Source of the DNA: Andalucia godoyi
Taxonomy: Eukaryota; Discoba; Jakobea; Jakobida; Andaluciidae
DNA length: 64,000 bases
Reading direction: 5' to 3'
Assembly (NCBI GenBank): GCA_009859145.1
Contig: VRVR01000052.1
Span: 159,943-223,942, forward strand
Shown one piece after another: positions 44,859-54,120 of the stretch. Positions within the stretch are counted from its first letter, which is position 1; the number at the start of each line of letters is the position of its first letter. Under the pieces are notes generated by a model. It was given only the letters and a program-made list of their open reading frames with translations. It made no database searches and was not told the DNA's origin. The position numbers and the translations under genes were made by a program.

Positions 44859-46943
44859 TTAGAACGGACTGAGAGGCTTCTTGCTGCTCGCGGCAGAAGA
44901 CGGTCGAAAGTCAGACGGCCCAGTCGTGATTGCGGAACCCGTTCCTGCAGCTTCCCCCCGATAAATGCGGTTGTCTTCTCCGATGAGAGCAACCGCTGCT
45001 CTTGACTGCGCTGTTGCAGGTCGAGCAGCCGCAGCGGAATGCACTGCAGGGAGTTTTCCAAGCGAGTTTGAAGTCGTCATGTGTGGATTGGCTCCAGATG
45101 GAATGCTGTTACTGCTGTGACTGGCGCCGGGTCCTGTGGAGTGGTGGACGATCGGACGAAGTTGGGAGGGCGGAGACTTGTCGCGCGTGGTTCCTGAAAG
45201 ATGGTAGTCGGCTGTTGTCGGGCGGCTTGCTGTCAATGATGTGCTTGCAGTTCGTCCAGTCTGCAGAGGCGTCTGCAGCCCAGAGATATCGATTGCGTCG
45301 CTCAGAGACATCGACTGATCATTCTCCTTGTTGTTGATGTTGGCAGATATGGGAAGGCTACGGGGAAGGTTCGGAGTCGTCGGAGAGAAGGCATCGCTGT
45401 GCTGCAAAGACTGGGAAGACGCATTGTACTGGATCTGGCCCGTTGCATTCATGCCAGGAAGGGGAGATCCAAGAGCGAGGTTGTACCCATTCTCCAGCTC
45501 GCGAACGTTCTCATTCCCAACCAGCGTGTACACGGGACCAACTTGACGATTGCAAGACAAGCAGCGAAAACGCGCCGCACCGCCTTCTTGCACGCTCGTC
45601 GACTCCTGCACGGATTGCAGCATCCGAGAAACAGACTGTTCAATCCGCTTGAGATCCATGCGCTCGGCCTTGTGGTCCAAGGCGGGAAGAAGCGAGTCGG
45701 CAAGCTGCTGGACGTGGCCGACGCTTTCGACACCCAGTTTGTCTATACGCGTCATGAGCTCCGTGCGCAGACGACGGAGCTTTGCATCAAGGTACTCCCG
45801 GTCTGCCTTCATGTCCACTATCCGGAAATCGACCTTTCGCTTCAGCTCATCCTGGACTTGCGCAATCGTCACGCGGTACGACTCCAAATCGCCCGCAACC
45901 TCGCTGATGCTCAACAGCTTCGACTTCATCGAGTTCAGATCAATGAAGCGTTCTCCAATCACGCACAGCCGGTTCAGTTCGCGAACAAGGTGGTCATGCT
46001 CCGTGGCGTTTGCCTTGCTCGCCACTTTTGCCTCGATCTCCTGCAGCGTGAAGGCCAGTGCATTTTGATTTCTAGTGTACAATTCTGTGGCAACCATTTC
46101 GGTCTGCAAGCGAGCCCGATGGACTTCCAGAGCCGTTTCGACCGCCCCCATGACCGCCTTTGCAGACTTTGAAGCCCAGAATGCGTCAAGCAGCGCACTG
46201 TCGTTCGCCGTGCTGCCGTTGGCATCCGCTGCAGTTTCGACATCGACTCCAAGAACATTGTAGAGAGACATGACAGACTTCCGAGTGTCTCGGATCATCC
46301 CCAGTGAATCCAACGCAAGGCGCGCATCTCCCTGCAGTTTGCGCAGATCCTCTCGAATCGCGTTCAGCTCGCTAGACGACACCGACTTCTGTCCAGAGCT
46401 GCTGACGGGGGCCATCGTGTTTGACGCGTTCACCCTCAGAACCGTAAAATCACGATCCAGCCGGTCCATATTCTCGTGGATGACACCCACCTGCTTGTTA
46501 AGCATGGTCACAACGCTCGCCTTCTGCTCGACGGACGACAATCGGGAATCCATGACGTTGAACAGCTCATCCAGAGAGCGCACTCGATCGGAAAGTCTGT
46601 CCAGCTGCCATCGATCTTGCGAGATAAGCTCTCGTAGCTCCTCCATCTTTGCCATGAGATGCGCGGTCTTGGCGGTAGTATCGTCCAGCTTTTGCTGAAG
46701 GCCGTCGTTTCCAACCTGCCGAAGAATGCTCTCTGTAATGTGTTTTTGCTGCTGGAGCTGTGCATCCGCAAGCATGTCTCGCGACACTATGTTACCCTCG
46801 AGACGGCGAATCTGCGTCGACATGCTCATGAGCATCTCCACTGTGGTCCCGACGAATTTCTGCAGATTGGACACGTCGATCTGAAACAGATTCTGAGACA
46901 GATTCGACAGGCTCGAAAGCTGCTCAGACTGCTGCGTCGCCAT
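44859..46943 (-). CDS. QRICH2/DUF4795-like coiled-coil protein
   Basis: 694 residues, intronless. Almost the whole of residues 1-460 is predicted coiled coil (for example VETALEVHRARLQTEMVATEL, KVDFRIVDMKADREYLDAKLRRL). It is followed by the short Cys motif RFRCLSCNRQVGPV, which is characteristic of the DUF4795 domain of QRICH2 and C16orf96 (RFxCLSCDRxV) placed just after the coiled coils. The C-terminal 220 residues are Ser/Thr/Pro-rich and disordered. In mammals QRICH2 is a sperm flagellar protein of the central-apparatus/fibrous-sheath region; axonemal location here is inferred. The start at 46943 follows a clear non-coding stretch. Confidence 0.65.
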   Translation of the reverse strand: MATQQSEQLSSLSNLSQNLFQIDVSNLQKFVGTTVEMLMSMSTQIRRLEGNIVSRDMLADAQLQQQKHITESILRQVGNDGLQQKLDDTTAKTAHLMAKMEELRELISQDRWQLDRLSDRVRSLDELFNVMDSRLSSVEQKASVVTMLNKQVGVIHENMDRLDRDFTVLRVNASNTMAPVSSSGQKSVSSSELNAIREDLRKLQGDARLALDSLGMIRDTRKSVMSLYNVLGVDVETAADANGSTANDSALLDAFWASKSAKAVMGAVETALEVHRARLQTEMVATELYTRNQNALAFTLQEIEAKVASKANATEHDHLVRELNRLCVIGERFIDLNSMKSKLLSISEVAGDLESYRVTIAQVQDELKRKVDFRIVDMKADREYLDAKLRRLRTELMTRIDKLGVESVGHVQQLADSLLPALDHKAERMDLKRIEQSVSRMLQSVQESTSVQEGGAARFRCLSCNRQVGPVYTLVGNENVRELENGYNLALGSPLPGMNATGQIQYNASSQSLQHSDAFSPTTPNLPRSLPISANINNKENDQSMSLSDAIDISGLQTPLQTGRTASTSLTASRPTTADYHLSGTTRDKSPPSQLRPIVHHSTGPGASHSSNSIPSGANPHMTTSNSLGKLPAVHSAAAARPATAQSRAAVALIGEDNRIYRGEAAGTGSAITTGPSDFRPSSAASSKKPLSPF

Positions 46944-47672
46944 CCTGACACGACTGCAATGAAAATGAAGAGTCGACTATATTGAGGGGTGGATGCACGC
47001 AGACAGTAAGATGCAGACGTTAGTTTTTTTGAAGCAACAGAGTGAACGGAAGCGAAAAGAAGGGGGGAAAATATAATAGTAGTAAAAAAAACGCCAGTTT
47101 GATTTTCGTTCCAAACTCGTTACCGGTGTAGGCTCCAAACTCAAAACGGCTAGGCTGCTGTTTTTGCTCGCGTTTATGTTTTATGAAAGTGCCGTGCAAG
47201 CAGACATGGATGCCGTCTTTCACAGGGTGTCGTGCGACCGCACAGCCTCGCATAGAACGCAGCCAGTAAGGAAGAGAGAGGAAGGGTTTTGGACAACAGC
47301 AAAGGTGAAGTTGTATCGCCTTTCTCGTGGAGATACAGGTTCAGGAGGTATGTGGATTATCATCAGCACCAGTGTGAGGGACGCGGTGCTCGCATCGAAG
47401 CCGAATCGAATGCTGTGAAGAACGGTGTCGCCGAATGATTGATTCTCGCGAGAATGCGCCACACCGAAACCAATGGTGGACTAAGACGATGAAGATGATG
47501 AAGATGACGAAGACGATGAAGACGATGAAGGCAAGACAGAAGCCATTGGCAGCGGTCTGAGCGTTGGCACAACGGATGTTCAGGGTTCTGCGGTGCGTCG
47601 TACCGCCTCTTAGAATCATCGAGTCTCATTTTATTGGCACATCACTGAGTACACGTGTCCCAGACTCGCAGG
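46944..47672. other. 730-base gap, no gene seen
   Basis: Between the DUF4795-like gene's 5' end and the AMMECR1 3' end. It has a (GAAGAT)n-like purine run at 47488-47530 and short ORFs of no recognisable type on either strand. Confidence 0.5.
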
Positions 47673-48470
47673 TCAGTTCCCGGAGTTGGCATAGGGGACA
47701 TAATTGGCTCTGTTCTTGTCGTATTCTTCAAAGGACAATTTTGTCTTGGAGCTCTGGTATCTCTCGAGCTTGGTGTGCGAAAGAATTTCCTTTGAGACGG
47801 GCTCGCGGAGTCCTGCTTTGCGGTACAAGCTGTCCAAGCATTCCTCCTTCGTCCATCCCTGCTCCACACACACTTCTGGCAAGTACGTTGCCGAGTACGG
47901 TCTGCCGTTGATTGTGAAGGAGATGCGGATTCCATGCACCCCGATTGTCCAGTCAAACACATCCTTTGCAACTTCAAAGTTTGTCAAGAGAGAAACTGCA
48001 CATTGCAGCCGATTCAGGTCTGACTTCTTGATGGGATCAAACCGCCGATCTTCCGTTCCGCTGATCACTGCATACTCTGCAAGGCCCGTTCGCAGCGGAA
48101 CCTCGCTGAAGTTTCCAATGCATCCGCGCAAGTGGTACTCTCCATCCTTGGCCTTCTTGTTCCACGTCACAAACAGCGGGCTGCACATGACACCGACAAG
48201 GAGGGGAAAAAGGAAACAATCAAATCACAACCTCTCCAAAGCGTGAGTGAGTGAGTGAGTGAGTGTACGAGTCGGTAAAAAGGAATATGACATCCCGCGA
48301 ACCAAGACCGGCCGTCCAAGAAGTAGAAGAAGAACAACCACAACGGCATTGAAAAAACCAGTCAAGAAAGCATACTATTTGTCGTTGGATGGAAAAGAAG
48401 GACATTTTGTTCCAGCAAAGTAGGACTCCAGCGCCAAAAAGCAATGCGCTGCCATCAATTCCGTCGCCAT
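47673..48470 (-). CDS. AMMECR1: AMMECR1 family protein, two exons
   Basis: Exon 1 is 48376-48470 (MATELMAAHCFLALESYFAG...) and exon 2 is 47673-48180; donor GTATGC, acceptor GTGCAG, phase 2. The junction recreates NDKYPLFVTWNKK, the conserved NDxYPLFVTW block, which confirms the intron. The 200-residue product contains the LRGCIGNF signature, ISFTINGRPYSATYLPEV and EQGWTKEECLDSLYRKAG, collinear with human AMMECR1. The family is conserved from archaea to humans; biochemical function is unsettled. The intron contains a GAGT repeat (48244-48263). Confidence 0.95.
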
Positions 48471-48832
48471 TTCCAAAAACACGGAACCACAAACCACGAA
48501 CCACGAACCACGAACCACGAACCACAGGTTTGTCACAACCCGCCCTGCACTACACAACCAAGCAAGCAAAATAGTTAATACACATGCCGAAACATCTTGA
48601 GAGCGCGGCTGATGGACAAGATTTGATCATGTTCGGGTATTTTCTTTCGAGTTCGAGTTCCGGACCTCGATAGAATCACGTGATGCAACGATCCCCCCCC
48701 TCCTTTTTTTTTGATGTGTCTGAAACTCCCCAATGGGCTTCCTTTTCGTTTTTCAGAGACGCTTTCACAATTGAACGGCGCCACAGCTGTTGTTGTTGGA
48801 GAAGCGGGGGAAAAAAAGAAAAAAAAGTAGAA
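48471..48832. other. Divergent intergenic region with ACCACGA repeat
   Basis: About 360 bases between AMMECR1 and DAD1. Near the AMMECR1 start (48484-48525) five to six heptamers of the type CCACGAA occur in its 5' flank. A T-run precedes DAD1. No gene seen. Confidence 0.6.
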
Positions 48833-49225
48833 ATGAGCTCGTCTACCAAGGATCCTTCGATCCGCGAGATTCTCGGGGCGTTCCTGACGAACTATTCGTC
48901 GTCCACACCGAAGAAACTGAAACTGATTGATGTGTTTTTGCTGTTTTGCGGTCTTCAGGCATTGGTGCAGGTTGCGTATGTTGCAGCAGTCGGAACCACA
49001 TTTCCATTTAATTCGTTTTTGAGCGGGTTCTTTGCTGCGCTCGGGGCATTCTTCTTTACAGTTTCGCTTAGAATTCAGGTGTCGGCAGAGTACGAACAGA
49101 CTTTGGGCAAGGCAGATGGGAAGTCGGACAGCTCTGTCGCTTCACCGTCTGCAGAAAGAGCTTCTGCAGATTGGTTTGTAGGGCTTCTGGTTCTGTTCCT
49201 GTGCGTTTGGAACTTTATGGGCTGA
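48833..49225 (+). CDS. DAD1: Oligosaccharyltransferase subunit DAD1/OST2
   Basis: 130 residues from the ATG at 48833. The sequence follows human DAD1: FLTNYSSSTPKKLKLIDVFLLFCGLQALVQVAYVAAVGTTFPFNSFLSGFFAALGAFFFTVSLRIQV, then ERASADWFVGLLVLFLCVWNFMG. Three membrane segments are visible. A 15-residue Ser/Lys/Asp insert lengthens the lumenal/cytosolic loop before helix 3 relative to the 113-residue human protein. It is a small integral subunit of the ER N-glycosylation complex, consistent with the secreted and surface proteins in the window. Confidence 0.95.
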   Translation: MSSSTKDPSIREILGAFLTNYSSSTPKKLKLIDVFLLFCGLQALVQVAYVAAVGTTFPFNSFLSGFFAALGAFFFTVSLRIQVSAEYEQTLGKADGKSDSSVASPSAERASADWFVGLLVLFLCVWNFMG

Positions 49226-49679
49226 AAGAAGAAGGAGGACGGAAATAGGCAAAAGAAAAGAACTATGAAATTGCAAGTCCCATTGTATTATTGTTATTAT
49301 TACCGTTCCACATCATTGTAAAACATCAGACATGGGGAGTACTCGGGGGTGGGGGGCTGTTGCAGAACATCTCTCGTCCGCTTGCCTTGGAATTGCAATG
49401 AGGCAACAAGGCATCTGTTTTTTTCTGCAGGACCACGACAGACGCAGCGCTGAAACAAGAGCAATCAAAAATATCAATGGCTTCTTTTTGCTCAGACGTC
49501 AGGAGAGAGTGCAAGTCCCGTGCCGAAAGTCCTGACTTCCCCGACTTCCCCCAGTCTTTGTAAATTCGAATGCATATTCGAAATCCTCTGATTTCCCCCC
49601 ATCACTGCTGTATGGCCGCGTGTCTTTTCTGGGTATCAGAAACAACGGTGCGAAGCTCATTCCGAACCGCAATCATCCG
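49226..49679. other. 450-base gap, no gene seen
   Basis: Between the tandem plus-strand genes DAD1 and the nucleoside-phosphorylase-like gene. ATT repeats near 49285 and G-runs at 49345; no protein-like ORF. Confidence 0.5.
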
Positions 49680-51068
49680 ATGGCCACATCCGCTTCTCAG
49701 CTTGCGTTCGTGAACGACATATGCTCGATCTACACGCAGTCGTCAATGTCCAAGATTCTGCTCGACACGGTGATCGAATTGTTGTTTCACGGCGAGTCGA
49801 GTGTGATTGCAAATGTGAAGAACAATGTGCATCCCAGTGGACACGCCAGTACGATGGCGGACGCTTGGATGAACTTCATGACCAACGCGGATGTGCGCTT
49901 GCAGAAGCCACGTGAGATTGGATCGGCTGTGACGCAAGCTGCCCAGGACTGTGGTGCTAGCAGTGGCATGCTGAGACGGATTGAGGTAGCCGTGGGAAGG
50001 TTTCTAGACGCTGCGAAAAATACACAGCCAGTGAAGCGCTCTCGTTCGTCGGGCGGGGTCGGCATCCTGCTGACGGTCACCCCTGAGGAAGGTTTGGCTG
50101 TCAAGATTGCGTTCACGCATCTGTGTGACGTTGGCAAGACCGCGAAAAACGTTCCCGCTGCGACGCGGAACCAGATTTTGGAGTCGCTTTGCAAGAACGA
50201 GGATGCCGTCCTGCCAGACTTTTTGGACTGGAACGATGTGTCTGTGGAGTGTGTGGAGGACAGCGCGAAGCTCTCCGAGGAGCAAGATCATCCGCTGAGG
50301 TTCCAAACGTTCATTTTCCGGAGCAAGAGCCACGAGAATTCCGAAGTTTACAGGCTGCATCATATTAATTCGGGAGATGTCCAAGGCGCGGTGCATTTTG
50401 CGGTGGTTGTACCTCACTTGCTGCGACAATTCGAGCCATCACACGTCCTGGTTTCGGGCGTTTGTGCAGGGTACCCGGACAACAAGAATGAAATTGGATT
50501 TGGAACTGTTGTTGCCGCTACGGATGTCTTCAGTGTGACGCGAGGCAAGGCTACCCATTCGGAGATGCAGTTTGACATTCTGAAAATTTCATTGAATTCC
50601 ACTCCTGGTGCGAATCTCCAAGCACTGATTTCCAGCACGGTGAGTGTGTGGAATGCAAAGATTGCAGATCCGGTTTCTGGCTTGTCGGCGTTCATTGCTG
50701 ACTCCTCATCTTTCAAGAAAATGCTCGATTCTGGCATGGATGCGGCTAAGATCAAGGCCAATGCATTGACGGGTTCCATAGGATGTGCACTGGACTTTGT
50801 CAAGGAAGATCTCAAGACCAAGGAGGACTGGGATGCACTCCGCAAAGATACGGCTTCCAGAAAGTTGCGTGCGATCGAGATGGAAGGTGTTGGCATCGCC
50901 GAGGCCATCGCCGGTGCGAACAAGAAGCCAGTCGTGTTGTTCCAAAAGTCTGTGATGGATTTCGCTGGGCCGCGATCCGATGCTGCAAAACCGTATGCGT
51001 CATTCATTAGTGCATTATTTGCCACGCAGTTCCTGTTCTGCAGCGTCCTTCCCGAATTGTATCGTTGA
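49680..51068 (+). CDS. Nucleoside phosphorylase/nucleosidase-fold protein with N-terminal helical domain
   Basis: 462 residues from the ATG at 49680. Residues 1-110 are an unrecognised helical domain. From about 125 the protein follows the PNP/MTAN superfamily: GVGILLTVTPEEGLAVK, VLVSGVCAGYPDNKNEIGFGTVVAATDVF (the GxGG-type phosphate/ribose loop, partly altered), then LRAIEMEGVGIAEA (the E-M-E ribose motif) and VLFQKSVMDFAGPRSDAAKPYASF (the catalytic Asp region). This arrangement resembles the nucleosidase domains attached to fungal NLR-type and bacterial defence proteins more than housekeeping PNP, but no NTPase or repeat domain is present. It likely cleaves the glycosidic bond of a purine nucleoside or related nucleotide; the substrate is unknown. 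Confidence 0.75.
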   Translation: MATSASQLAFVNDICSIYTQSSMSKILLDTVIELLFHGESSVIANVKNNVHPSGHASTMADAWMNFMTNADVRLQKPREIGSAVTQAAQDCGASSGMLRRIEVAVGRFLDAAKNTQPVKRSRSSGGVGILLTVTPEEGLAVKIAFTHLCDVGKTAKNVPAATRNQILESLCKNEDAVLPDFLDWNDVSVECVEDSAKLSEEQDHPLRFQTFIFRSKSHENSEVYRLHHINSGDVQGAVHFAVVVPHLLRQFEPSHVLVSGVCAGYPDNKNEIGFGTVVAATDVFSVTRGKATHSEMQFDILKISLNSTPGANLQALISSTVSVWNAKIADPVSGLSAFIADSSSFKKMLDSGMDAAKIKANALTGSIGCALDFVKEDLKTKEDWDALRKDTASRKLRAIEMEGVGIAEAIAGANKKPVVLFQKSVMDFAGPRSDAAKPYASFISALFATQFLFCSVLPELYR

Positions 51069-51174
51069 AGTCCAGTGTATAAATCGGAAATCGTTTTCCA
51101 ATTGCGATTTTTTTCCTTTTCTTTTCGCGTCTGTTTTCCTATTTGTTTCAAATAAGCATTTGGATTCCGTCCGC

Positions 51175-52020
51175 AACCGCTCGCCAGTACATGAATCATT
51201 ACTGATCATCATCGGGACAGACCCAACCCACGTGTTTTTTTAAAAAATTAATTGGGGCGAGCACCAATTCTTTCAACGCAGATTGCTTTATATCAAAGGG
51301 TCGTCGTTTCCTCTTGCTCTCCGCTTCCAACGAGAGGGGATCAACGAGTTCTTGGTTCTCGGTATCTTCGGGCATGGCCGGTTTTGCGTTTGCTGGGAAG
51401 ATTCCTCTTTGGAGCCATGAGATGTTTTGTCTGTTTGAGGGGTCGATAGTAAAACACAACCAAACAGAAAAATAATACAAAGAAAAAGAAAGAAAAGAAT
51501 GAAGAAATGGAAACATCGCGCCCCATAGTGTTAGATAATTAAAGAAACTTCCGGTATGATGTTGCTTGTTGAATAGCCAATGGTAAGACACAGAAACGCC
51601 TACATTATCCCCTGAACATGCATCTCGTTGCCGGGAACCGGATCGGCCCCAATACGCCTCACGGTGTTCTTCAGATAGATGTTCCGCGCTCTGTTCCAAT
51701 CTCGATCAATCTGTGAGCCTCTTTCTCAGCGTGGCACGTTGTTCCTGAGAAGGGTGCATTTTGATTCTGACGGCCCTAGCAGCAGGCGCTTTCGTGTCCT
51801 CAGTTGCAGCGCGATTGATGCACCTGGAGCTACGAGATCGTGTCTTGGAAGTTCGCCTCTTGGCAGTGCGCTGAACGAATGATAGATGGCTACGCGTAAG
51901 CACGAATTCCCTGTGAAGCAAAAAACGTGCTAGTGACTGCCAGTATTGACCGTGTCTGTTTATGTACACTCCCCCGTATGCATGACAATGCCGTGTTATT
52001 ATTATTCAACGGCCAACCGT
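51175..52020 (-). mobile_element. Degenerate repeat copy C with TnpB/Fanzor-like coding remnants
   Basis: About 850 bases between the nucleosidase and ENY2 genes, colinear with copy B. On the minus strand, in order: RAVRIKMHPSQEQRATLRK (51790 to 51715), then after a TGA and in another frame RARNIYLKNTVRRIG (about 51700-51655), and finally PFDIKQSALKELVLAP (about 51298-51250). The order and spacing mimic three TnpB/Fanzor N-half blocks: R-x-x-K-I-R-x-x-P-T-x-E-Q, R-x-x-Y-N and P-x-x-I-R-x-x-A-l-x-x-l. No RuvC acidic residues or zinc finger are present. It is a relic or a MITE-like derivative. Confidence 0.5.
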
Positions 52021-52242
52021 CTAGGCCGTCGGAGAGACAGGTTTTCCGAACTGTAGTCATTCCCCTCCTCTTCCCCCTTCCGAGCCTTTGATGCCTCTCT
52101 ATGCGGTGTTTTTATTTTGTGTTTTCGTTTTTGCGATATTTCTGAGAGAAAGACGATCCGAATTTTTTACGAAAAGAGGAGCTTGTTGTATTTTTTAATT
52201 TTCAGACGAGAAGAAGGGAATAGATTGGTCTCCTTTTTTGTC

Positions 52243-52605
52243 ATGCAGCAGTCTCAGTCCACAAACCCAGGAGCCACGGCGGTCTCTTCCGAGGAAGCAG
52301 AAATCCGCGCAAAGCTGTACCAGCGTTTGGAAGCGTCAGGCGATCTGTATCGACTGCGCCAGCTTGTCGAGGAGCGACTACAGGCGACGGGCTGGGAAGA
52401 TGAGCTCCGGAAGCGCTGCAAAGAAGCGATCCGGCAGAAGGGATTTGAGCACATCTCTCTCGATTCGCTTGTGGAGGATCTTACGCCAATGGCCCGAGCA
52501 ACGGTGCCGCAGCAAGTACGCATGGAAGTCATGGAGCGCATTCGACAACTCGTTGACTCTTCCACAATTCCAAATGCAGCTGCTCTTCCGAACGCCCAGT
52601 CTTGA
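52243..52605 (+). CDS. ENY2: ENY2/Sus1 homologue
   Basis: 120 residues from the ATG at 52243, intronless. After a 20-residue leader it matches ENY2: EIRAKLYQRLEASGDLYRLRQLVEERLQATGWEDELRKRCKEAIRQKGFEHISLDSLVEDLTPMARATVPQQV is collinear with human ENY2 ([27 protein letters not shown]...). ENY2/Sus1 is shared by the SAGA deubiquitinase module and the TREX-2 mRNA export complex, linking transcription to nuclear pores. TAF9 (34956-35718) is another SAGA-associated subunit in this window. The 5' region is U/A-rich. Confidence 0.93.
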   Translation: MQQSQSTNPGATAVSSEEAEIRAKLYQRLEASGDLYRLRQLVEERLQATGWEDELRKRCKEAIRQKGFEHISLDSLVEDLTPMARATVPQQVRMEVMERIRQLVDSSTIPNAAALPNAQS

Positions 52606-53049
52606 TTCCTTCCCGCCTCTCTATTGTCTCTGTTATTTTGTACAGTTTCCCCCTCGTCCTGTGTGCATTTAAAAAAAAAATATGAATGACTCCCAAGGAG
52701 ACTCCGCTCCTTTTTATTTGCACGCACAGACTTGCCAAATCCGCCGTGGAGCTCGCACGTTTTTAGGGCCTGCTTGCACGTACATGCTGCCGGTTTGGAA
52801 ACTTTGATGGCTCACGCTGGGAGCACGATGATTCCATCCCATGCTTTCACCATGAAACACTTCTCTCTTTGCGAACTGCTAACTGGAGGGTGGGACTGCA
52901 GTCACTATCACGATCTGACACTCGCACGCACACGCACGCAGACGCACACACGCGTACATTTCGGCAAGCGGCTCCCATATCAAGCCTTTTTGAAAACATA
53001 CCAGTAGAATTCTACTGGTTAACAAGAAGCCGCTGCGCTCATCCAGAGA
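52606..53049. other. 440-base gap, no gene seen
   Basis: Between ENY2 and the acylation-candidate orphan. It has an A-run at 52671, (CGCACA)-like repeats at 52922-52955 and an inverted repeat CCAGTAGAATTCTACTGG at 53000-53017. No gene-like ORF. Confidence 0.5.
53000..53017. repeat. Perfect palindrome CCAGTAGAATTCTACTGG
   Basis: An 18-base perfect inverted repeat 32 bases upstream of the 53050 start codon. It could be a dimeric transcription-factor site or chance. Confidence 0.5.
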
Positions 53050-54120
53050 ATGGGCGCGAAAATTTGCTCTCACGACAAGGCATGTTCTGTGTCGCAGTCC
53101 GCTGCGAATCGAAAGCCGGCCGGTCGTCCGCCAAGCGCCGGATCCGATGAAACGCTACCACTCACACTATCTAGTCGGTCCACCGGAACCTCGATTGCAA
53201 CAGACCACGGCCCCATGTATTTGAGGATTGATAATCACCCCGCAGGTCCTGGAGACTTGCGACGAGATCAGAATCTTCTCGCTCCTCCTCCTCCTTTGCA
53301 TCATCATTTTTTCACTCATGGGTTCGACCCGACTAAACAAGGGAAGTATTCATGGAATTCCCAGCAATATCCAGTGCAAGGGTCGCGCAATCTGCCGGAT
53401 TCGCAGGATTCGTCAGTGTTTTCTGCGCTGCAAGACGTCCCTCTCGGTGTCCAGCTCTCAAGACGAGGGGGATTCGCACCCTCGCTGTTGGATATTTACG
53501 CCAATCATGCTTCTACCGCGGACTCTGTCGATCCGAGTCTGGAGCGGCCCGCGCGTCATGATTTCGAGGGTACAAGCACTGCCTCGGAAACACCCCTTCT
53601 GCGGCGGTCTGGCTGGAGTGCCCCAGCAATGCCCGACGAGACGGAGTTTCTGTCGCTCAACGCCGGTTGGAGACGCTCTGCATTCGCGTCTGCGCTTGGG
53701 AGCATACAAATTCCGGAAAAGGATGTTATTTTCCCCGTTGGTCACGGCCCTTCCCGCCGAAGCTCAAGGGAGTATGACATTGATCCGACCGAGCCAGCCC
53801 ATCTCTTCTCGATTTGCATTCGAAACCGATCCGTAGCCAGATTGGAAGTCAGCTTCATTTACATTTCCGATGAAAAACAGATTACAAAGTCGGAGGTCGT
53901 CGTTTCTGAGCTGACAAAAACATCTTTGGAAATTCTTTGCAGGAAGGTTTGTGAAGCAAGGTTTGACACTGGATTGGAATGCGTGTCGTTCGGCATTGCA
54001 GAGCATTTCCCGCAGCTCTCCTCTTCTGAAATGTTGAACATCGTGGTGGAGCCGGCACCGCAGAATCAAAGTTCATTTGTCATGAAGGCGTTTGTTTCTC
54101 CTCTTGATGGCCACACTTGA
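53050..54120 (+). CDS. Orphan protein with N-terminal acylation signal
   Basis: 356 residues, intronless. MGAKICSHDKACS has Gly2 and nearby Cys6/Cys12, a candidate N-myristoyl/palmitoyl anchor. Residues 15-250 are Ser/Pro/Arg-rich and disordered. The last 100 residues look folded, with alternating beta and helix: ICIRNRSVARLEVSFIYISDEKQ, SEVVVSELTKTSLEILCRKVCEARF, ECVSFGIAEHF, MLNIVVEPAPQ and FVMKAFVSP, a possible small ubiquitin-like or PB1-like fold (inference from pattern only). No family recognised. It may be a membrane-tethered adaptor. Confidence 0.6.
   Translation: MGAKICSHDKACSVSQSAANRKPAGRPPSAGSDETLPLTLSSRSTGTSIATDHGPMYLRIDNHPAGPGDLRRDQNLLAPPPPLHHHFFTHGFDPTKQGKYSWNSQQYPVQGSRNLPDSQDSSVFSALQDVPLGVQLSRRGGFAPSLLDIYANHASTADSVDPSLERPARHDFEGTSTASETPLLRRSGWSAPAMPDETEFLSLNAGWRRSAFASALGSIQIPEKDVIFPVGHGPSRRSSREYDIDPTEPAHLFSICIRNRSVARLEVSFIYISDEKQITKSEVVVSELTKTSLEILCRKVCEARFDTGLECVSFGIAEHFPQLSSSEMLNIVVEPAPQNQSSFVMKAFVSPLDGHT

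Noticed and set aside
53000-53017. Palindrome as a transposon end or attachment site
   Set aside because: It is a single short palindrome containing an EcoRI-type core; no second copy or target duplication was seen.
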